Of a stretch of 64,000 nucleotides of DNA, positions 44,325 to 54,114 are shown piece after piece. This stretch comes from Alphaproteobacteria bacterium (GTDB lineage Bacteria > Pseudomonadota > Alphaproteobacteria > Micropepsales > Micropepsaceae): the NCBI GenBank assembly GCA_947467345.1, contig CANIHD010000017.1, positions 16,757 to 80,756 on the forward strand. The letters are read 5' to 3'. The notes below the pieces were generated by a model. It worked only from the letters and a program-made list of their open reading frames with translations. It was not told the origin of the DNA and searched no databases. A program made the position numbers and the translations under genes. Positions within the stretch are counted from its first letter, which is position 1. Every line of letters begins with the position of its first letter.

Positions 44325-45481
44325 GCGAGATTGCCGCCGCCTTCATTGGACCAGCGAAATCCATGCCCGCCTCGCAGTGGGACCGTCTCGCCAATCCGAA
44401 TGGGGATGCGCTGCCGCATCCGTTTACACGCCATGCGTTTTTTGTGGCGCTCGAAGAATCCGGCTCGGCCGATGCCAAAACCGGCTGGAAACCGACGCAC
44501 CTCATCCTTCAGCGCGGGGACACACCCATTGCGCTGCTGCCGCTCTATTTGAAGTCGCACTCTTACGGCGAATATGTTTTTGATCATGGCTGGGCCGAAG
44601 CCTTCGCCCGCGCCGGTGGAAAATATTATCCCAAGCTGCAAGCGTCCGTTCCGTTCACGCCTGTCACCGGCCCGCGCCTCATGATCGCCGTCGGCGAAGA
44701 CCGAGACAGAATCCGCGACCTGCTTGTGGAGACTTGCGCCACCGCAGTGGTGGAGACGCGCGCGTCCTCGCTGCACATCACTTTTATGCCCGAAGACGAT
44801 TGGAGCGCCGTCGGCAAAGCTGGGTTTCTCTTACGCACCAACCAGCAATTTCATTGGGAAAATCGCGGCTATTCAAGTTTCGGCGAATTCCTCGGAGAAC
44901 TCGCTTCCGCCAAGCGCAAGAATTTGCGCAAAGAACGTGCCGCCATCGCGGCCGAAGGCGTTACGTTCGATCTTCTCTCCGGTAGCGACCTCAGCGAAAA
45001 CGCGTGGGACGCATTCTTCGAAGGATATATCGAGACGGGAAACACCAAGTGGAATCCGCCCTATCTGACGCGGGAATTCTTCAGCCGCATCGGCCAAACC
45101 ATGAGCGAGCAAATTCTACTGGTGATGGCGAAGAAAGACGGCCGGTACATCGCCGGCGCTCTCAATCTTTTCGATGGCGACGCCATCTATGGCCGCAATT
45201 GGGGCGCCACAACGTACATGCCCTTCCTGCATTTCGAGACGTGCTATTACCAAGCCATCGATTTCGCCATTGCGCGCAAATTGGCGCGCGTCGAAGCCGG
45301 CGCGCAAGGCGGTCATAAGCTCCTTCGCGGCTATCAACCCCGTCCCACATTCTCCGCGCATTATGTCGTCCACGAAGGATTGCGCCGCGCGGTCGGCGAT
45401 TATCTGGTGCATGAGCGCCAAGAAGTTCTGGAGAACATGGAGATGCTGGCCGCGCGGGCACCGTTTAAGAAGAACGGGTGA
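44321..45481 (+). CDS. FemAB-like / peptidogalycan biosynthesis N-acyltransferase (DUF482)
   Basis: A 386-residue protein with two GNAT-like lobes, of the PF04339 family. Seen: SMPASQWDRLANPNGDALPH near the start, PLYLKSHSYGEYVFDHGWAEA, FGEFLGELASAKRKNLRKERA and the C-terminal GAQGGHKLLRGYQP. Such proteins are thought to transfer aminoacyl or acyl groups; the true substrate is unknown. The gene starts at GTG 44321 overlapping ridA by four bases. Confidence 0.87.
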   Translation: MSEIAAAFIGPAKSMPASQWDRLANPNGDALPHPFTRHAFFVALEESGSADAKTGWKPTHLILQRGDTPIALLPLYLKSHSYGEYVFDHGWAEAFARAGGKYYPKLQASVPFTPVTGPRLMIAVGEDRDRIRDLLVETCATAVVETRASSLHITFMPEDDWSAVGKAGFLLRTNQQFHWENRGYSSFGEFLGELASAKRKNLRKERAAIAAEGVTFDLLSGSDLSENAWDAFFEGYIETGNTKWNPPYLTREFFSRIGQTMSEQILLVMAKKDGRYIAGALNLFDGDAIYGRNWGATTYMPFLHFETCYYQAIDFAIARKLARVEAGAQGGHKLLRGYQPRPTFSAHYVVHEGLRRAVGDYLVHERQEVLENMEMLAARAPFKKNG

Positions 45482-45548
45482 TGATCGCCTGCGCTAAAGT
45501 CTGGACGAAGAAACTATCGCCGGCCGGAAATATATATCGGAGATTCGC

Positions 45549-45965
45549 ATGGCCTATGACCGCAACAATATCTTTGCCAAAATTCTGCGCGGCGAGATTC
45601 CATCCTTCAAAGTGTTCGAGGATACGCACACCCTGGCTATCATGGACGTCATGCCGCAAGCCGATGGTCACGTTCTGGTTATCCCCAAAGAAGAGGCGGA
45701 GAATATTTTCGAACTGTCTGCGGATGGCGCCGCGCATTTGATCGCGACCACGCAAAAAGTCGCGAATGCGGTGAAGAAGGCAATGAGCAGCGACATCATG
45801 CTGACGCAGCTCAACGGCGCGGGTGCGGGGCAATCCGTCTTCCACGTCCATTTCCATATTATTCCGCGTCACGCTGGCGCCGATCTTCGATTCCATGCGC
45901 GCGGGATAGCCGATTTTGACGAATTGCGCGGCACCGCCGAAAAAATCCGCGCAGCGCTGGATTAA
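45549..45965 (+). CDS. HIT family nucleotide hydrolase
   Basis: A 138-residue histidine-triad protein (HinT-like). The triad HVHFHIIP lies at about residues 99-106; the N-terminal NIFAKILRGEIPSFKVFEDTHT and VLVIPKEE are standard. These enzymes hydrolyse AMP-linked amines and phosphoramidates. A GGAGA site precedes ATG 45549. Five bases separate it from the next gene. Confidence 0.93.
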   Translation: MAYDRNNIFAKILRGEIPSFKVFEDTHTLAIMDVMPQADGHVLVIPKEEAENIFELSADGAAHLIATTQKVANAVKKAMSSDIMLTQLNGAGAGQSVFHVHFHIIPRHAGADLRFHARGIADFDELRGTAEKIRAALD

Positions 45966-45969
45966 CCCA

Positions 45970-46257
45970 ATGCTGGAAGCCGCCCTGCTCGACATAAAAC
46001 CCGGCCAAGAAGCGTCGTTCGAATCCGCGATTGTCCAGGCGCGGCCTTTGATCGAAGCCTCTCCCGGTTTCCAGCGCATGGAAATCCGCCCCTGTGTCGA
46101 GAACGCCAGCCGCTATCTGCTTCTCGTTTGGTGGGATCGTCTTGAGGATCACACTGAAGGCTTTCGCACATCAGACCGCTATGCGAGATGGCGGGACTTG
46201 CTGCATCATTTCTACGAACCCTTCCCCACGGTTCAATATTTCGACCAGCCCCTCTAA
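45970..46257 (+). CDS. antibiotic biosynthesis monooxygenase (ABM)-type protein
   Basis: A 95-residue dimeric alpha-beta barrel protein. Seen: MLEAALLDIKPGQEASFE, the SPGFQRMEIRPCVE strand and the W-W-D-R-L-E-D-H-T-E-G-F-R-x-S motif typical of ABM domains (compare YgiN). The substrate is unknown; roles range from quinone oxidation to heme or stress functions. It follows the HIT gene by four bases. Confidence 0.87.
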   Translation: MLEAALLDIKPGQEASFESAIVQARPLIEASPGFQRMEIRPCVENASRYLLLVWWDRLEDHTEGFRTSDRYARWRDLLHHFYEPFPTVQYFDQPL

Positions 46258-46275
46258 CTCTTTTCGGCAGGCACC

Positions 46276-46857
<582 letters not shown>

Positions 46858-46864
46858 GGCAATA

Positions 46865-46903
46865 AAAAACCGCCGGCTGCTGTTAAGCGAACCGGCGGTT
46901 TTT
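46865..46903. terminator. bidirectional intrinsic terminator
   Basis: AAAAACCGCCGG and CCGGCGGTTTTT form a perfect twelve-base stem around a fifteen-base loop, between the convergent TMEM175-like and glycine-zipper genes. A/T runs on both sides make it usable in both directions. Confidence 0.85.
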
Positions 46904-46919
46904 ATGCTGCAATCAATGC

Positions 46920-47693
46920 CTAGCTGACGACCACCCAGGTGCCGTCCGGCTGCTGGCAGGCGCGGCCGACCGCTGTCTGCGGGCGGTTGTTGATGTAGAT
47001 GCGCTGCGAATAATTGGCGCAGCGGAAACCGCCACCGTCATTGTAGTAATCGGCAATGCGGATATCGCCGTAATTGCCGTTGCGCGGGTTGCGCCATTGA
47101 TACGAAGTGTTCGGGCGGCCTGCGCTGAATCCGTCGGAATAGGCCTTGTAGGCGTAGCCGCGATCCTCGCAATCGAGCCCGCGCGTAAGCACCGCGCCAA
47201 GCGCGCCGCCGACAACAACGCCTGCGATTGTCGTGCCCGCGCGGTTACCATTGCCGCCCACGGCATTGCCGAGAAGGCCGCCAATGATCGCGCCTGCAAT
47301 AGCCGCGCCCGGATCAACCGTCTGTTTGCATTCCTGGTAATAGCTGTCGTCGTTTTGCGTATAGACGCGGCCATAAGATTGCTGCCAGCGCTGCGCGCGG
47401 TCATCGGGGCGCGGCTGGTTCGGCGGGCCGTAGCCGTAATTGTAATCGGTGTCGTCGAAGCGACCATTGGCACGGCCGGCGCTATATCCCGCCTGGTATC
47501 CACGCCGATAGGCATCGGCTTCGGGACCACCACCATTGCGGTTGTTATTGTTGTTGTTTTGCTGGTTGTACTGGTTGTTGTTCTGATTGTTGTTGTACGG
47601 ATTATTATTGTAACCCTGCGACAAAGCCGGCTGCATCGCGCTCGTAGCGAAGAGAGCCAAGGCCAGAATCGCGAGCGGTCTACCGTTGCTCAT
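46920..47693 (-). CDS. glycine-zipper protein with Asn-rich N-terminus
   Basis: A 257-residue exported protein. After the signal peptide (about 1-25) comes a 27-residue tract made mainly of Asn, Gln and Tyr (YNNNPYNNNQNNNQYNQQ), then a YRRGYQAGYSAGRANG segment, and a glycine-zipper membrane hairpin at about 130-167 (AIAGAIIGGLLGNAVGG and GVVVGGALGAVL) as in surface-antigen or SlyB-type proteins. The C-terminal part includes a W-V-V-V-S ending and several Cys that could pair. An AAGGAAG site precedes ATG 47693. Probably anchored in the outer membrane; role unknown. Confidence 0.8.
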   Translation of the reverse strand: MSNGRPLAILALALFATSAMQPALSQGYNNNPYNNNQNNNQYNQQNNNNNNRNGGGPEADAYRRGYQAGYSAGRANGRFDDTDYNYGYGPPNQPRPDDRAQRWQQSYGRVYTQNDDSYYQECKQTVDPGAAIAGAIIGGLLGNAVGGNGNRAGTTIAGVVVGGALGAVLTRGLDCEDRGYAYKAYSDGFSAGRPNTSYQWRNPRNGNYGDIRIADYYNDGGGFRCANYSQRIYINNRPQTAVGRACQQPDGTWVVVS

Positions 47694-47850
47694 AGTATCT
47701 TCCTTTTCGGATTACTGCAGGATCAGGGGGCGCTGCAAAATTCTCGTAGTTTAGGTCTAGCCCCGTTTGGAGGGATCGCCAATCACCCACCAAGATCACA
47801 AACAACCAGTAACCATTTACAGGCTGTAAACGCGGCTTATCGGCGGTTCT

Positions 47851-48873
47851 TTACGGACGCATGCCGGAAACGCTCACGCGTATCCGGGTCACCAGCGTGG
47901 GACCGGTGGTGTAAAGCGTCATGCCGTCTGCATCGCCCCATGCGAGATTGGAGATGCGCTCCGGCATCAGGATCGTGCCGAGATGTTTGCCTTCGGGCGA
48001 AATGACCCAGATGCCGCCGGGCCCGCCATCCCAAATATTTCCGCGCGTGTCGACTTTCATGCCGTCCGGATTTCCGACACGGGGATCGGCAATCATGTCG
48101 ACAAGAACGCGGCCACCCAGCAGTGTTCCGTCGGACTGCACGTCGTAGCGCATCAATTTCCGCTGCCTGATGTCATTCACATACAGAACTTTCTCATCCG
48201 GCGAGAATGCGATGCCGTTGGGCGCATCGAGATTGCTCACCAGTAGAGTGAGCTGCCCATCCTTCAGCCGATACACACCGGTATGCGGCACACCGTCCCG
48301 CGGCGTTTCATCGGCGGTGACAAGACAAGCGCGGATATCGGTGAAATAAAGCGCGCCGTCGGATTTATAGACTAGATCGTTCGGCGCGTTGAAATGATGG
48401 CCTTGGTATTTGTCCGCAAGAATAGTGATCGTGCCGTCTGCTTCGCGGCGCATGATGCGGCCCGAGCCCATGGCGGTGAAAACGAGACGGCCTTCTTTGT
48501 CCAATGTCTCGCCATTGGGGCCGACCTGCACATAGGTTTTACCGTCGCGCTCGAAGCGAATGGCAGAAGAATTATCTTTGCCCTTCCAGACATCCGCGAC
48601 CAGCGTCGACGTCTGTTTCGTCGCCGGATCCCATTTCACGATGCGGTTGGCAATCAGATCGCTGAAGGTCAGAAAGCCCGCACCCACACGGTGCCACACT
48701 GGCCCCTCAAAAAACGCATCGCCTTGATAGATGATTTCGACTTTGGTATCGGCGGGCACCAGAGCGTCGAATGCCGGGTCGAGGCGTTGAACAACTGGCG
48801 CCGGTACTTGCGCGAAAGCTGATGACGCGAACGAGACCGCCGCGGTGACACAGAAATATGCGAGTGTTCTCAT
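47851..48873 (-). CDS. SMP-30/gluconolactonase family protein, exported
   Basis: A 340-residue six-bladed beta-propeller lactonase-like protein with signal peptide (MRTLAYFCVTAAVSFASSAFAQ). Family motifs: FFEGPVWHRVGAGFLTFSD (metal-binding Glu), NSSAIRFERDGK, the H-F-N-A-P-N-D-L-V block, APNGIAFSPDEKVLYVND, and NPDGMKVDTRGNIWDGG. It probably hydrolyses a sugar lactone in the periplasm; substrate not defined. ATG 48873 has a GAGGA site. Confidence 0.87.
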   Translation of the reverse strand: MRTLAYFCVTAAVSFASSAFAQVPAPVVQRLDPAFDALVPADTKVEIIYQGDAFFEGPVWHRVGAGFLTFSDLIANRIVKWDPATKQTSTLVADVWKGKDNSSAIRFERDGKTYVQVGPNGETLDKEGRLVFTAMGSGRIMRREADGTITILADKYQGHHFNAPNDLVYKSDGALYFTDIRACLVTADETPRDGVPHTGVYRLKDGQLTLLVSNLDAPNGIAFSPDEKVLYVNDIRQRKLMRYDVQSDGTLLGGRVLVDMIADPRVGNPDGMKVDTRGNIWDGGPGGIWVISPEGKHLGTILMPERISNLAWGDADGMTLYTTGPTLVTRIRVSVSGMRP

Positions 48874-48927
48874 GAAGATTCCTCGCATGTTTCGGTCGCC
48901 GCGGCGGCCTAAGTTTGGACGCGTTCT

Positions 48928-51240
48928 TTAAACTTCTTCTTTCGGCTTGCGCTTGCCGACAGGCGTAACAATCGCAGGGATGAACTCGAACACCAGAGTA
49001 TCTTTCTCGCGGTCGAGCAACACGCGCACCGTGCCGCCGTTCTTCAAGCGGCCGAACAGGATTTCATCCGCCAGCGGCTTCTTGATGTATTCCTGAATCA
49101 CCCGCGCCAAAGGCCGCGCACCGAAGGCGTCGTCATAGCCCTTCTCGCCCAGCCAACGTGTGGCTTCGGGCGTAAGGTCGAACGTAACGTCGCGGTCAAT
49201 CAACTGCGCTTCCAATTCAAGCACGAATTTCTCAACCACGCGGTCGATGGTCGAACGCGTCAGCGGCGCGAAGCCGATGGTCGCATCCAGACGATTGCGG
49301 AATTCCGGCGTGAACAGCTTCTTGATTGCCTCTTCGTCCTCGCCTTGGCGCTTGCCGCGGCCGAAGCCGATCGATTCCTTGGCGGCATCGCTGGCGCCGG
49401 CATTGGTGGTCATGATCAAAACCACATTGCGGAAATCGATCTTCTTGCCGTTGTGATCGGTCAGTTTGCCGTGATCCATCACTTGCAGAAGGATATTGAA
49501 CAGATCCTGGTGCGCCTTTTCGATTTCATCGAGCAGCAACACGCAATGCGGATGCTGATCGACACCATCGGTCAGCAAGCCGCCCTGATCGAAGCCGACA
49601 TAACCCGGCGGTGCGCCGATCAGGCGCGAGACCGTGTGGCGCTCCATATATTCGGACATGTCGAAGCGTAAGAGTTCGACGCCCAGAATCTTTGACAATT
49701 GCCGCGCCACTTCGGTTTTACCAACACCCGTGGGCCCCGAAAACAAATAGCAGCCGATCGGCTTTTCAGGCGCGCGCAACCCCGCCCGCGCCAACTTGAT
49801 GGCCGACGACAATGCAGCGATTGCTTCGTCTTGGCCGTACACGACGCGTTTCAAATCGTCGCCGAGCGTGCGCAAGGCTTCGGCATCGTTCTTGGAAACC
49901 GATTTGGGAGGAATGCGGGCGATCTTCGCCACAACCTCTTCCACCTCTTTCACGCCGATCACTTTTTTGCGGCGCGATTCCGGCAGCAGCATTTGGGAAG
50001 CGCCGACCTCATCGATGACATCGATGGCTTTGTCCGGCAATTTGCGGTCGTTGATGTATTTGGCCGCAAGCTCCACCGCCGCCTTCACCGCTTCGGCGGT
50101 GTAGCGAACCTTGTGGTATTCCTCGAAATAGGGCTTCAAGCCTTTCAGAATCTTGATTGCGTCGGGCACGGACGGCTCGGCCACGTCGATCTTCTGGAAG
50201 CGCCGCACCAGAGCGCGGTCCTTCTCGAAGTATTGGCGATATTCCTTATAAGTGGTCGAGCCCATGCAGCGCAGCGTTCCTGCCTGCAAAGCCGGCTTCA
50301 AAAGATTGGACGCGTCCATGGCGCCGCCGCTGGTGGCGCCAGCGCCGATGACGGTGTGGATCTCATCGATGAACAGAATGGCGCCCTTGATGGCCTCCAA
50401 TTCCTTCACCACAGATTTCACGCGCTCTTCGAAATCACCGCGATAGCGCGTGCCCGCAATCAGCGAGCCCATATCGAGCGAGTAGATCGTGCAAGGTTTC
50501 AAAATCTCAGGCACTTCGCCTTTGACGATCTTGCGCGCCAGACCTTCGGCGATCGCCGTTTTGCCAACGCCCGGATCGCCGACAAAGAGCGGATTGTTCT
50601 TCTGCCGGCGGCAGAGAATTTGAATCGTGCGCTCGACCTCGGCTTCGCGGCCAATCAAGGGATCGATGCGGCCTTTGCGCGCCTTGTCATTCAAATTGAC
50701 GCAATAGGCCTCCAGCGCATCGGTGCCCTGTTTGACCGCCTTCTCCTGATTGTCTTCGTCTTCCTCAGAGCCACGCACCGGCTTCGCCGCGCTCATACCC
50801 GGGCGCTTGGCGATGCCGTGGCTCATATAGTTTACGGCGTCGAGCCGCGACATGTTCTGCTCTTGCAGGAAATAGACGGCATGGCTCTCGCGCTCGGAGA
50901 ACAAGGCCACTAGCACATTGGCGCCGGTCACTTCCTCGCGGCCGGAATTCTGAACATGAAGAACCGCGCGTTGAACAACGCGCTGAAAACCTGTAGTCGG
51001 CTTGGCGTCTTCGCCCTCTTCGATCGCCAGCGTGGCCAAATCTTCATCGACATATTTCGCCAACGCCGCGCGCAGCGTTTCGATATCGACATTACAGGCC
51101 CGCATCACCTGCGAGGCGTCGGCATCGTCGATTAGTGCCAACAACAGATGTTCGAGCGTCGCATATTCATGATGGCGCTCGCTGGCCACGCGAATGGCAC
51201 GGTGCAAGGCCTGCTCTAAACTCCGGGACAGTGAGGGCAT
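48928..51240 (-). CDS. clpA: ATP-dependent Clp protease ATP-binding subunit ClpA
   Basis: A 770-residue AAA+ unfoldase that feeds substrates to ClpP. Order: N-domain (1-145, two repeats), first AAA module with Walker A GDPGVGKT and Walker [10 protein letters not shown], second module with GPTGVGKT and [10 protein letters not shown], and a ClpP-docking loop region before the C-terminus. There is no long middle coiled coil, which separates it from ClpB. clpS ends ten bases upstream, so adaptor and unfoldase are co-expressed. Confidence 0.96.
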   Translation of the reverse strand: MPSLSRSLEQALHRAIRVASERHHEYATLEHLLLALIDDADASQVMRACNVDIETLRAALAKYVDEDLATLAIEEGEDAKPTTGFQRVVQRAVLHVQNSGREEVTGANVLVALFSERESHAVYFLQEQNMSRLDAVNYMSHGIAKRPGMSAAKPVRGSEEDEDNQEKAVKQGTDALEAYCVNLNDKARKGRIDPLIGREAEVERTIQILCRRQKNNPLFVGDPGVGKTAIAEGLARKIVKGEVPEILKPCTIYSLDMGSLIAGTRYRGDFEERVKSVVKELEAIKGAILFIDEIHTVIGAGATSGGAMDASNLLKPALQAGTLRCMGSTTYKEYRQYFEKDRALVRRFQKIDVAEPSVPDAIKILKGLKPYFEEYHKVRYTAEAVKAAVELAAKYINDRKLPDKAIDVIDEVGASQMLLPESRRKKVIGVKEVEEVVAKIARIPPKSVSKNDAEALRTLGDDLKRVVYGQDEAIAALSSAIKLARAGLRAPEKPIGCYLFSGPTGVGKTEVARQLSKILGVELLRFDMSEYMERHTVSRLIGAPPGYVGFDQGGLLTDGVDQHPHCVLLLDEIEKAHQDLFNILLQVMDHGKLTDHNGKKIDFRNVVLIMTTNAGASDAAKESIGFGRGKRQGEDEEAIKKLFTPEFRNRLDATIGFAPLTRSTIDRVVEKFVLELEAQLIDRDVTFDLTPEATRWLGEKGYDDAFGARPLARVIQEYIKKPLADEILFGRLKNGGTVRVLLDREKDTLVFEFIPAIVTPVGKRKPKEEV

Positions 51241-51250
51241 GGGGTGTGAT

Positions 51251-51706
51251 TCACTCCTTCTCCATCGTGCACTGTAGAGGATGTTGATGCCGACGGGCCA
51301 ATTCAATGACCTGCGCAACCTTTGTTTCCGCTACTTCAAACGTGTAAACGCCGCAGACCCCCACTCCGCGCCGGTGTACGTGCAACATAATCTGAACCGC
51401 CTCTTCGCGTTGTTTGGCGAAAAAGCGCTCCAGCACATGGACGACGAACTCCATGGGCGTGTAGTCGTCGTTCAGAATAAGAACTTTGTAGAGCGACGGC
51501 TTCTTGGTCTTGGGCCGCGTCTTGGTCGCGATCCCGGTTCCAAAGCCATTGCCGCCTGGCGGGACCTGGCCGTCGCCACCCTCGTCGCCTGAGAGACGTG
51601 GAGCTATTTCCGCCGAACTGCTCGAAATATCGTATTTGCCGTTCACATTCCGCTTCCTGCCGGCCATTTTCCGATTCGGCCGCTTTGGCCGGACCAGCCG
51701 GATCAT
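51251..51706 (-). CDS. clpS: ClpS adaptor (N-end rule)
   Basis: Delivers proteins with destabilising N-terminal residues to ClpA. Core motifs: [47 protein letters not shown] and the C-terminal [10 protein letters not shown]. The core is preceded by about 65 residues of low-complexity basic/Gly-rich sequence, longer than usual. Start ATG 51706 has AGGG nearby; ATG 51667 would shorten the tail by 13 residues. Confidence 0.93.
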   Translation of the reverse strand: MIRLVRPKRPNRKMAGRKRNVNGKYDISSSSAEIAPRLSGDEGGDGQVPPGGNGFGTGIATKTRPKTKKPSLYKVLILNDDYTPMEFVVHVLERFFAKQREEAVQIMLHVHRRGVGVCGVYTFEVAETKVAQVIELARRHQHPLQCTMEKE

Positions 51707-51823
51707 CAAACCCTAAGCGCCAATATAAGGTTACGAGGGCACTCCCAAAAGCGGAAGCCCAAAGCGGAGACGCGAAAAATAGTTTGGGCGGTAGACAAAT
51801 CACCTACCCGACTCCCAAAAAGC

Positions 51824-51857
51824 AAAACCCCGGGGCACGCATCCGCGCCCCGGGGCC
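51824..51857 (-). terminator. intrinsic terminator of the phasin gene
   Basis: Minus-strand hairpin GGCCCCGGGGC / GCCCCGGGGTTTT with an eight- to ten-base loop, followed by TGCTTTTT. It lies 26 bases after the phasin stop codon. Confidence 0.85.
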
Positions 51858-51882
51858 TTAAGCTCGTCGATAAAGTCGCCTG

Positions 51883-52332
51883 TTAGGCGGCTTTGGCGTT
51901 CTGAACGAGATCGGCGAAAGCGGTGACGCGGGCTTGGATCGGAGCCGCAGATTGCTTCGCGGCCGTCATGAACAAGTCCCGGACCTTCGTCATTTCGGCG
52001 ACATAGGTTTCGAAAGCCGACTTGGCGAAATCCGACTGGATCTCGATGACTTCCTGAACCGATTTGGAGGCCATGATCGCCTTCGTCACGAAGATGCTTT
52101 CCTCGACCGCAGCGCGCGAATAGGTGAGAACTTCGGCATTGATCGCTTCGATGCTTTTGCCGGCGACATTGGCCGACTTAAGAACCGCCTCGGCATTATC
52201 CTTACCGAACGCGACCAATTGCTCGTAACCTTGGACCGCCTTATCGAAGCCGTCCTTCAACGTTTCGGTGCCATCCTTAAGCGCGGCTTCGATTGTTTCG
52301 GTACCGCTCGACACTGTCTTTGCCTTCGCCAT
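51883..52332 (-). CDS. phasin (PHA granule-associated protein)
   Basis: A 149-residue helical protein coating polyhydroxyalkanoate granules. It matches the phasin_2 pattern: a central amphipathic helix GYEQLVAFGKDNAEAVLKSANVAGKSIE followed by YSRAAVEESIFVTKAIMASKSVQEVIEIQSDF and KSAFETYVAEMTKV. ATG 52332 has a GAGGAGC site. It works with PhaC encoded 15 kb away; its promoter shows PhaR-type operators, so it is probably induced when polymer is present. Confidence 0.9.
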   Translation of the reverse strand: MAKAKTVSSGTETIEAALKDGTETLKDGFDKAVQGYEQLVAFGKDNAEAVLKSANVAGKSIEAINAEVLTYSRAAVEESIFVTKAIMASKSVQEVIEIQSDFAKSAFETYVAEMTKVRDLFMTAAKQSAAPIQARVTAFADLVQNAKAA

Positions 52333-52358
52333 TTGATTGCTCCTCGGTGAATTCATTG

Positions 52359-52369
52359 CTGCAATGCAG
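52359..52369. promoter_or_regulatory. PhaR-type operator 1
   Basis: CTGCAATGCAG is an exact match to the CTGC-N3-GCAG site described for PhaR repressors of Paracoccus and Rhodobacter. It lies just past the expected transcription start of the phasin promoter, where bound repressor would block initiation. Confidence 0.65.
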
Positions 52370-52376
52370 CATCGCC

Positions 52377-52405
52377 GTTATGACGCAGTGAAAACTGACT
52401 GTCAA
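52377..52405 (-). promoter_or_regulatory. sigma70-type promoter of the phasin gene
   Basis: Minus-strand TTGACA (52405-52400), a 17-base spacer and CATAAC (52382-52377), so the -35 box is perfect and the -10 box matches four of six. It lies 45 bases upstream of the phasin start codon. Confidence 0.65.
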
Positions 52406-52414
52406 GCAAAAATG

Positions 52415-52425
52415 CTGCACTGCAC
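52415..52425. promoter_or_regulatory. PhaR-type operator 2 (one mismatch)
   Basis: CTGCACTGCAC differs from CTGC-N3-GCAG at the last base. It lies about ten bases upstream of the -35 box. Two TGC-rich sites flanking a phasin promoter is the arrangement expected for PhaR autoregulated phasin genes. Confidence 0.5.
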
Positions 52426-52503
52426 CACGAATTTTCCAAGACAGTAATATAGTAAGGATTTCAATGGTAAACGACTCAGTGAGCGGGCATGAAATCGAAG
52501 GAA

Positions 52504-52519
52504 TTAACGAATCATAAAC
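52504..52519. promoter_or_regulatory. possible CtrA-type site
   Basis: TTAA-N7-TAAAC (TTAACGAATCATAAAC) differs from the CtrA consensus TTAA-N7-TTAAC by one base. It lies about 100 bases before the D,D-carboxypeptidase start. Such motifs arise by chance at low rate, so this is only suggestive. Confidence 0.35.
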
Positions 52520-52614
52520 GATTGACGATCCATTATTCTTGTTCGGTCGTGCTTGCGAATGGCCGCGAATTTTGGTCTCATTTCGTCACAGCGTGGGGCT
52601 GCGGGGAAAGACGA

Positions 52615-54084
52615 ATGAACAGAGTTTCTGCCGGGCCCACGGTCCTCATCGCCTTTGTCCTTCTTCTGGTCACTGCGTTCGGGTCTTCGGCCGATGCGGC
52701 GTCTCAAACGCGTAAACGCGTCCCCCGCCCGGCCCCGACCCCGAAAGATGCCGCCCTCATCGTGGATGCCACCAGCGGGCGGATCCTTTACAAGCATAAT
52801 GCAGATGCCGCTCGCCACCCGGCATCGCTCACGAAAATGATGACCCTCTATCTGCTGTTCGAAGCCGTCGAGAGCGGCAAGATGACAATGCAGACACAGA
52901 TGGCGGTTTCGCCTTGGGCCGCCAGTCAAAGCCCTACCAAGCTCGATTTGAAACCCGGCGAAACGATCGACGTCGACACCGCCATTCGCGCCATTGTAAT
53001 CCGTTCCGCGAATGACGTGGCCGTTGTTATCGGCGAAGCGCTTGGCGGCACTGAAAGCGCCTTTGCCTCGATGATGGACGCCAAAGCGCGCGATCTCGGC
53101 ATGTGGCGGACCAATTTCGAAAACGCCTCCGGCCTGCCTGATCTTCGGCAGGTCACCACGGCGAGCGACATGGCGCGTCTCGGCCGTCGTCTCGCCTATG
53201 ATTTTCCGCAGCATTTTCATTATTTCTCGCTGAACGATTTCACCTATCGTGGCCGGCGCTACGAGACGCACAATAATCTCATCGGCGTTTTCGCTGGCGC
53301 CGAAGGAATCAAGACCGGCTACACGCGCATGTCGGGTTTCAATCTGGTGACATCCGCGGTCCGCAACAACAAACATCTGATGGGCGTTGTCATGGGCGGC
53401 GCCACTGCCGTGGGCCGAGACCGGGAGATGATGCGCCTGCTTGGTATCGCGTTCGGCGAAGCCGAGAAGAATCCGCTGCTTGTCGCGCATGCCAATGTGC
53501 CGTGGCAGGACGGCGCGGGCGAAAAGACGACCCCCAATTGGGATGCGCCGCTGCCGCAGAAAATAGAACTCGCTGCCTTCGAACCCGGCGCGGGAATCAC
53601 CGCCGCCACGATTGAAGTTGCAGCCATAAAAACACCGGCGCCGAAAGCTGTGGTGACCGCTTCGCTGACGCCACCATTGCCCAAGGCCGCATTGCGCGCG
53701 ACCGCGGAAACCGCAACGCCGAGGCCGCGTCCGCAAACACCCGCCGCCTCTCCGACCGTCGTCGCGAAAAACGACAGCGCTATCGAGCAAGGCGATGTGG
53801 GCGGACCGGCTTTGCAGCCGTCCGACGCTGCCAAGCGTTGGACCGTTCAGATCGGCGCCTATGGCAATCGCACATTGGCGATGGCGGAGTTGAACAAATA
53901 CGCCAAGCGCTCTTCAGACGTGCTGGGCAAAGCGCAGCAATTGGTGAGCATCACGGCGAACCCCGCCGGCGGCACCCTATATCGCGCCCGTTTCGGCCTC
54001 TTCAGCGAGACTGAGGCGCGCGCCGTGTGCAAACGCATCAGCGCTCAGGGCGCAACCTGCTTCGCGACGCTGCAAAAGAGCTAG
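52615..54084 (+). CDS. D-alanyl-D-alanine carboxypeptidase with SPOR domain
   Basis: A 489-residue periplasmic penicillin-binding protein of the DacA/DacC class that trims peptidoglycan pentapeptides. Signal sequence about 1-29; motifs SLTK (Ser71-Lys74), SAN (131-133) and KTG (233-235) intact. A Pro/Ala-rich linker (about 290-405) leads to a C-terminal SPOR domain (about 410-487: WTVQIGAYGNRTLAMAEL), which binds denuded glycan strands at the division site. It lacks the amphipathic anchor helix of E. coli DacA; SPOR probably replaces it. ATG 52615 follows GGGGAAAG. Confidence 0.93.
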   Translation: MNRVSAGPTVLIAFVLLLVTAFGSSADAASQTRKRVPRPAPTPKDAALIVDATSGRILYKHNADAARHPASLTKMMTLYLLFEAVESGKMTMQTQMAVSPWAASQSPTKLDLKPGETIDVDTAIRAIVIRSANDVAVVIGEALGGTESAFASMMDAKARDLGMWRTNFENASGLPDLRQVTTASDMARLGRRLAYDFPQHFHYFSLNDFTYRGRRYETHNNLIGVFAGAEGIKTGYTRMSGFNLVTSAVRNNKHLMGVVMGGATAVGRDREMMRLLGIAFGEAEKNPLLVAHANVPWQDGAGEKTTPNWDAPLPQKIELAAFEPGAGITAATIEVAAIKTPAPKAVVTASLTPPLPKAALRATAETATPRPRPQTPAASPTVVAKNDSAIEQGDVGGPALQPSDAAKRWTVQIGAYGNRTLAMAELNKYAKRSSDVLGKAQQLVSITANPAGGTLYRARFGLFSETEARAVCKRISAQGATCFATLQKS

Positions 54085-54114
54085 CGCGCAAAAAAGCCAG
54101 CTTCGCGTTACGTG

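Noticed and set aside
49699..50913. 404-codon open frame opposite clpA
   Set aside because: Antisense shadow of a highly conserved AAA+ gene.
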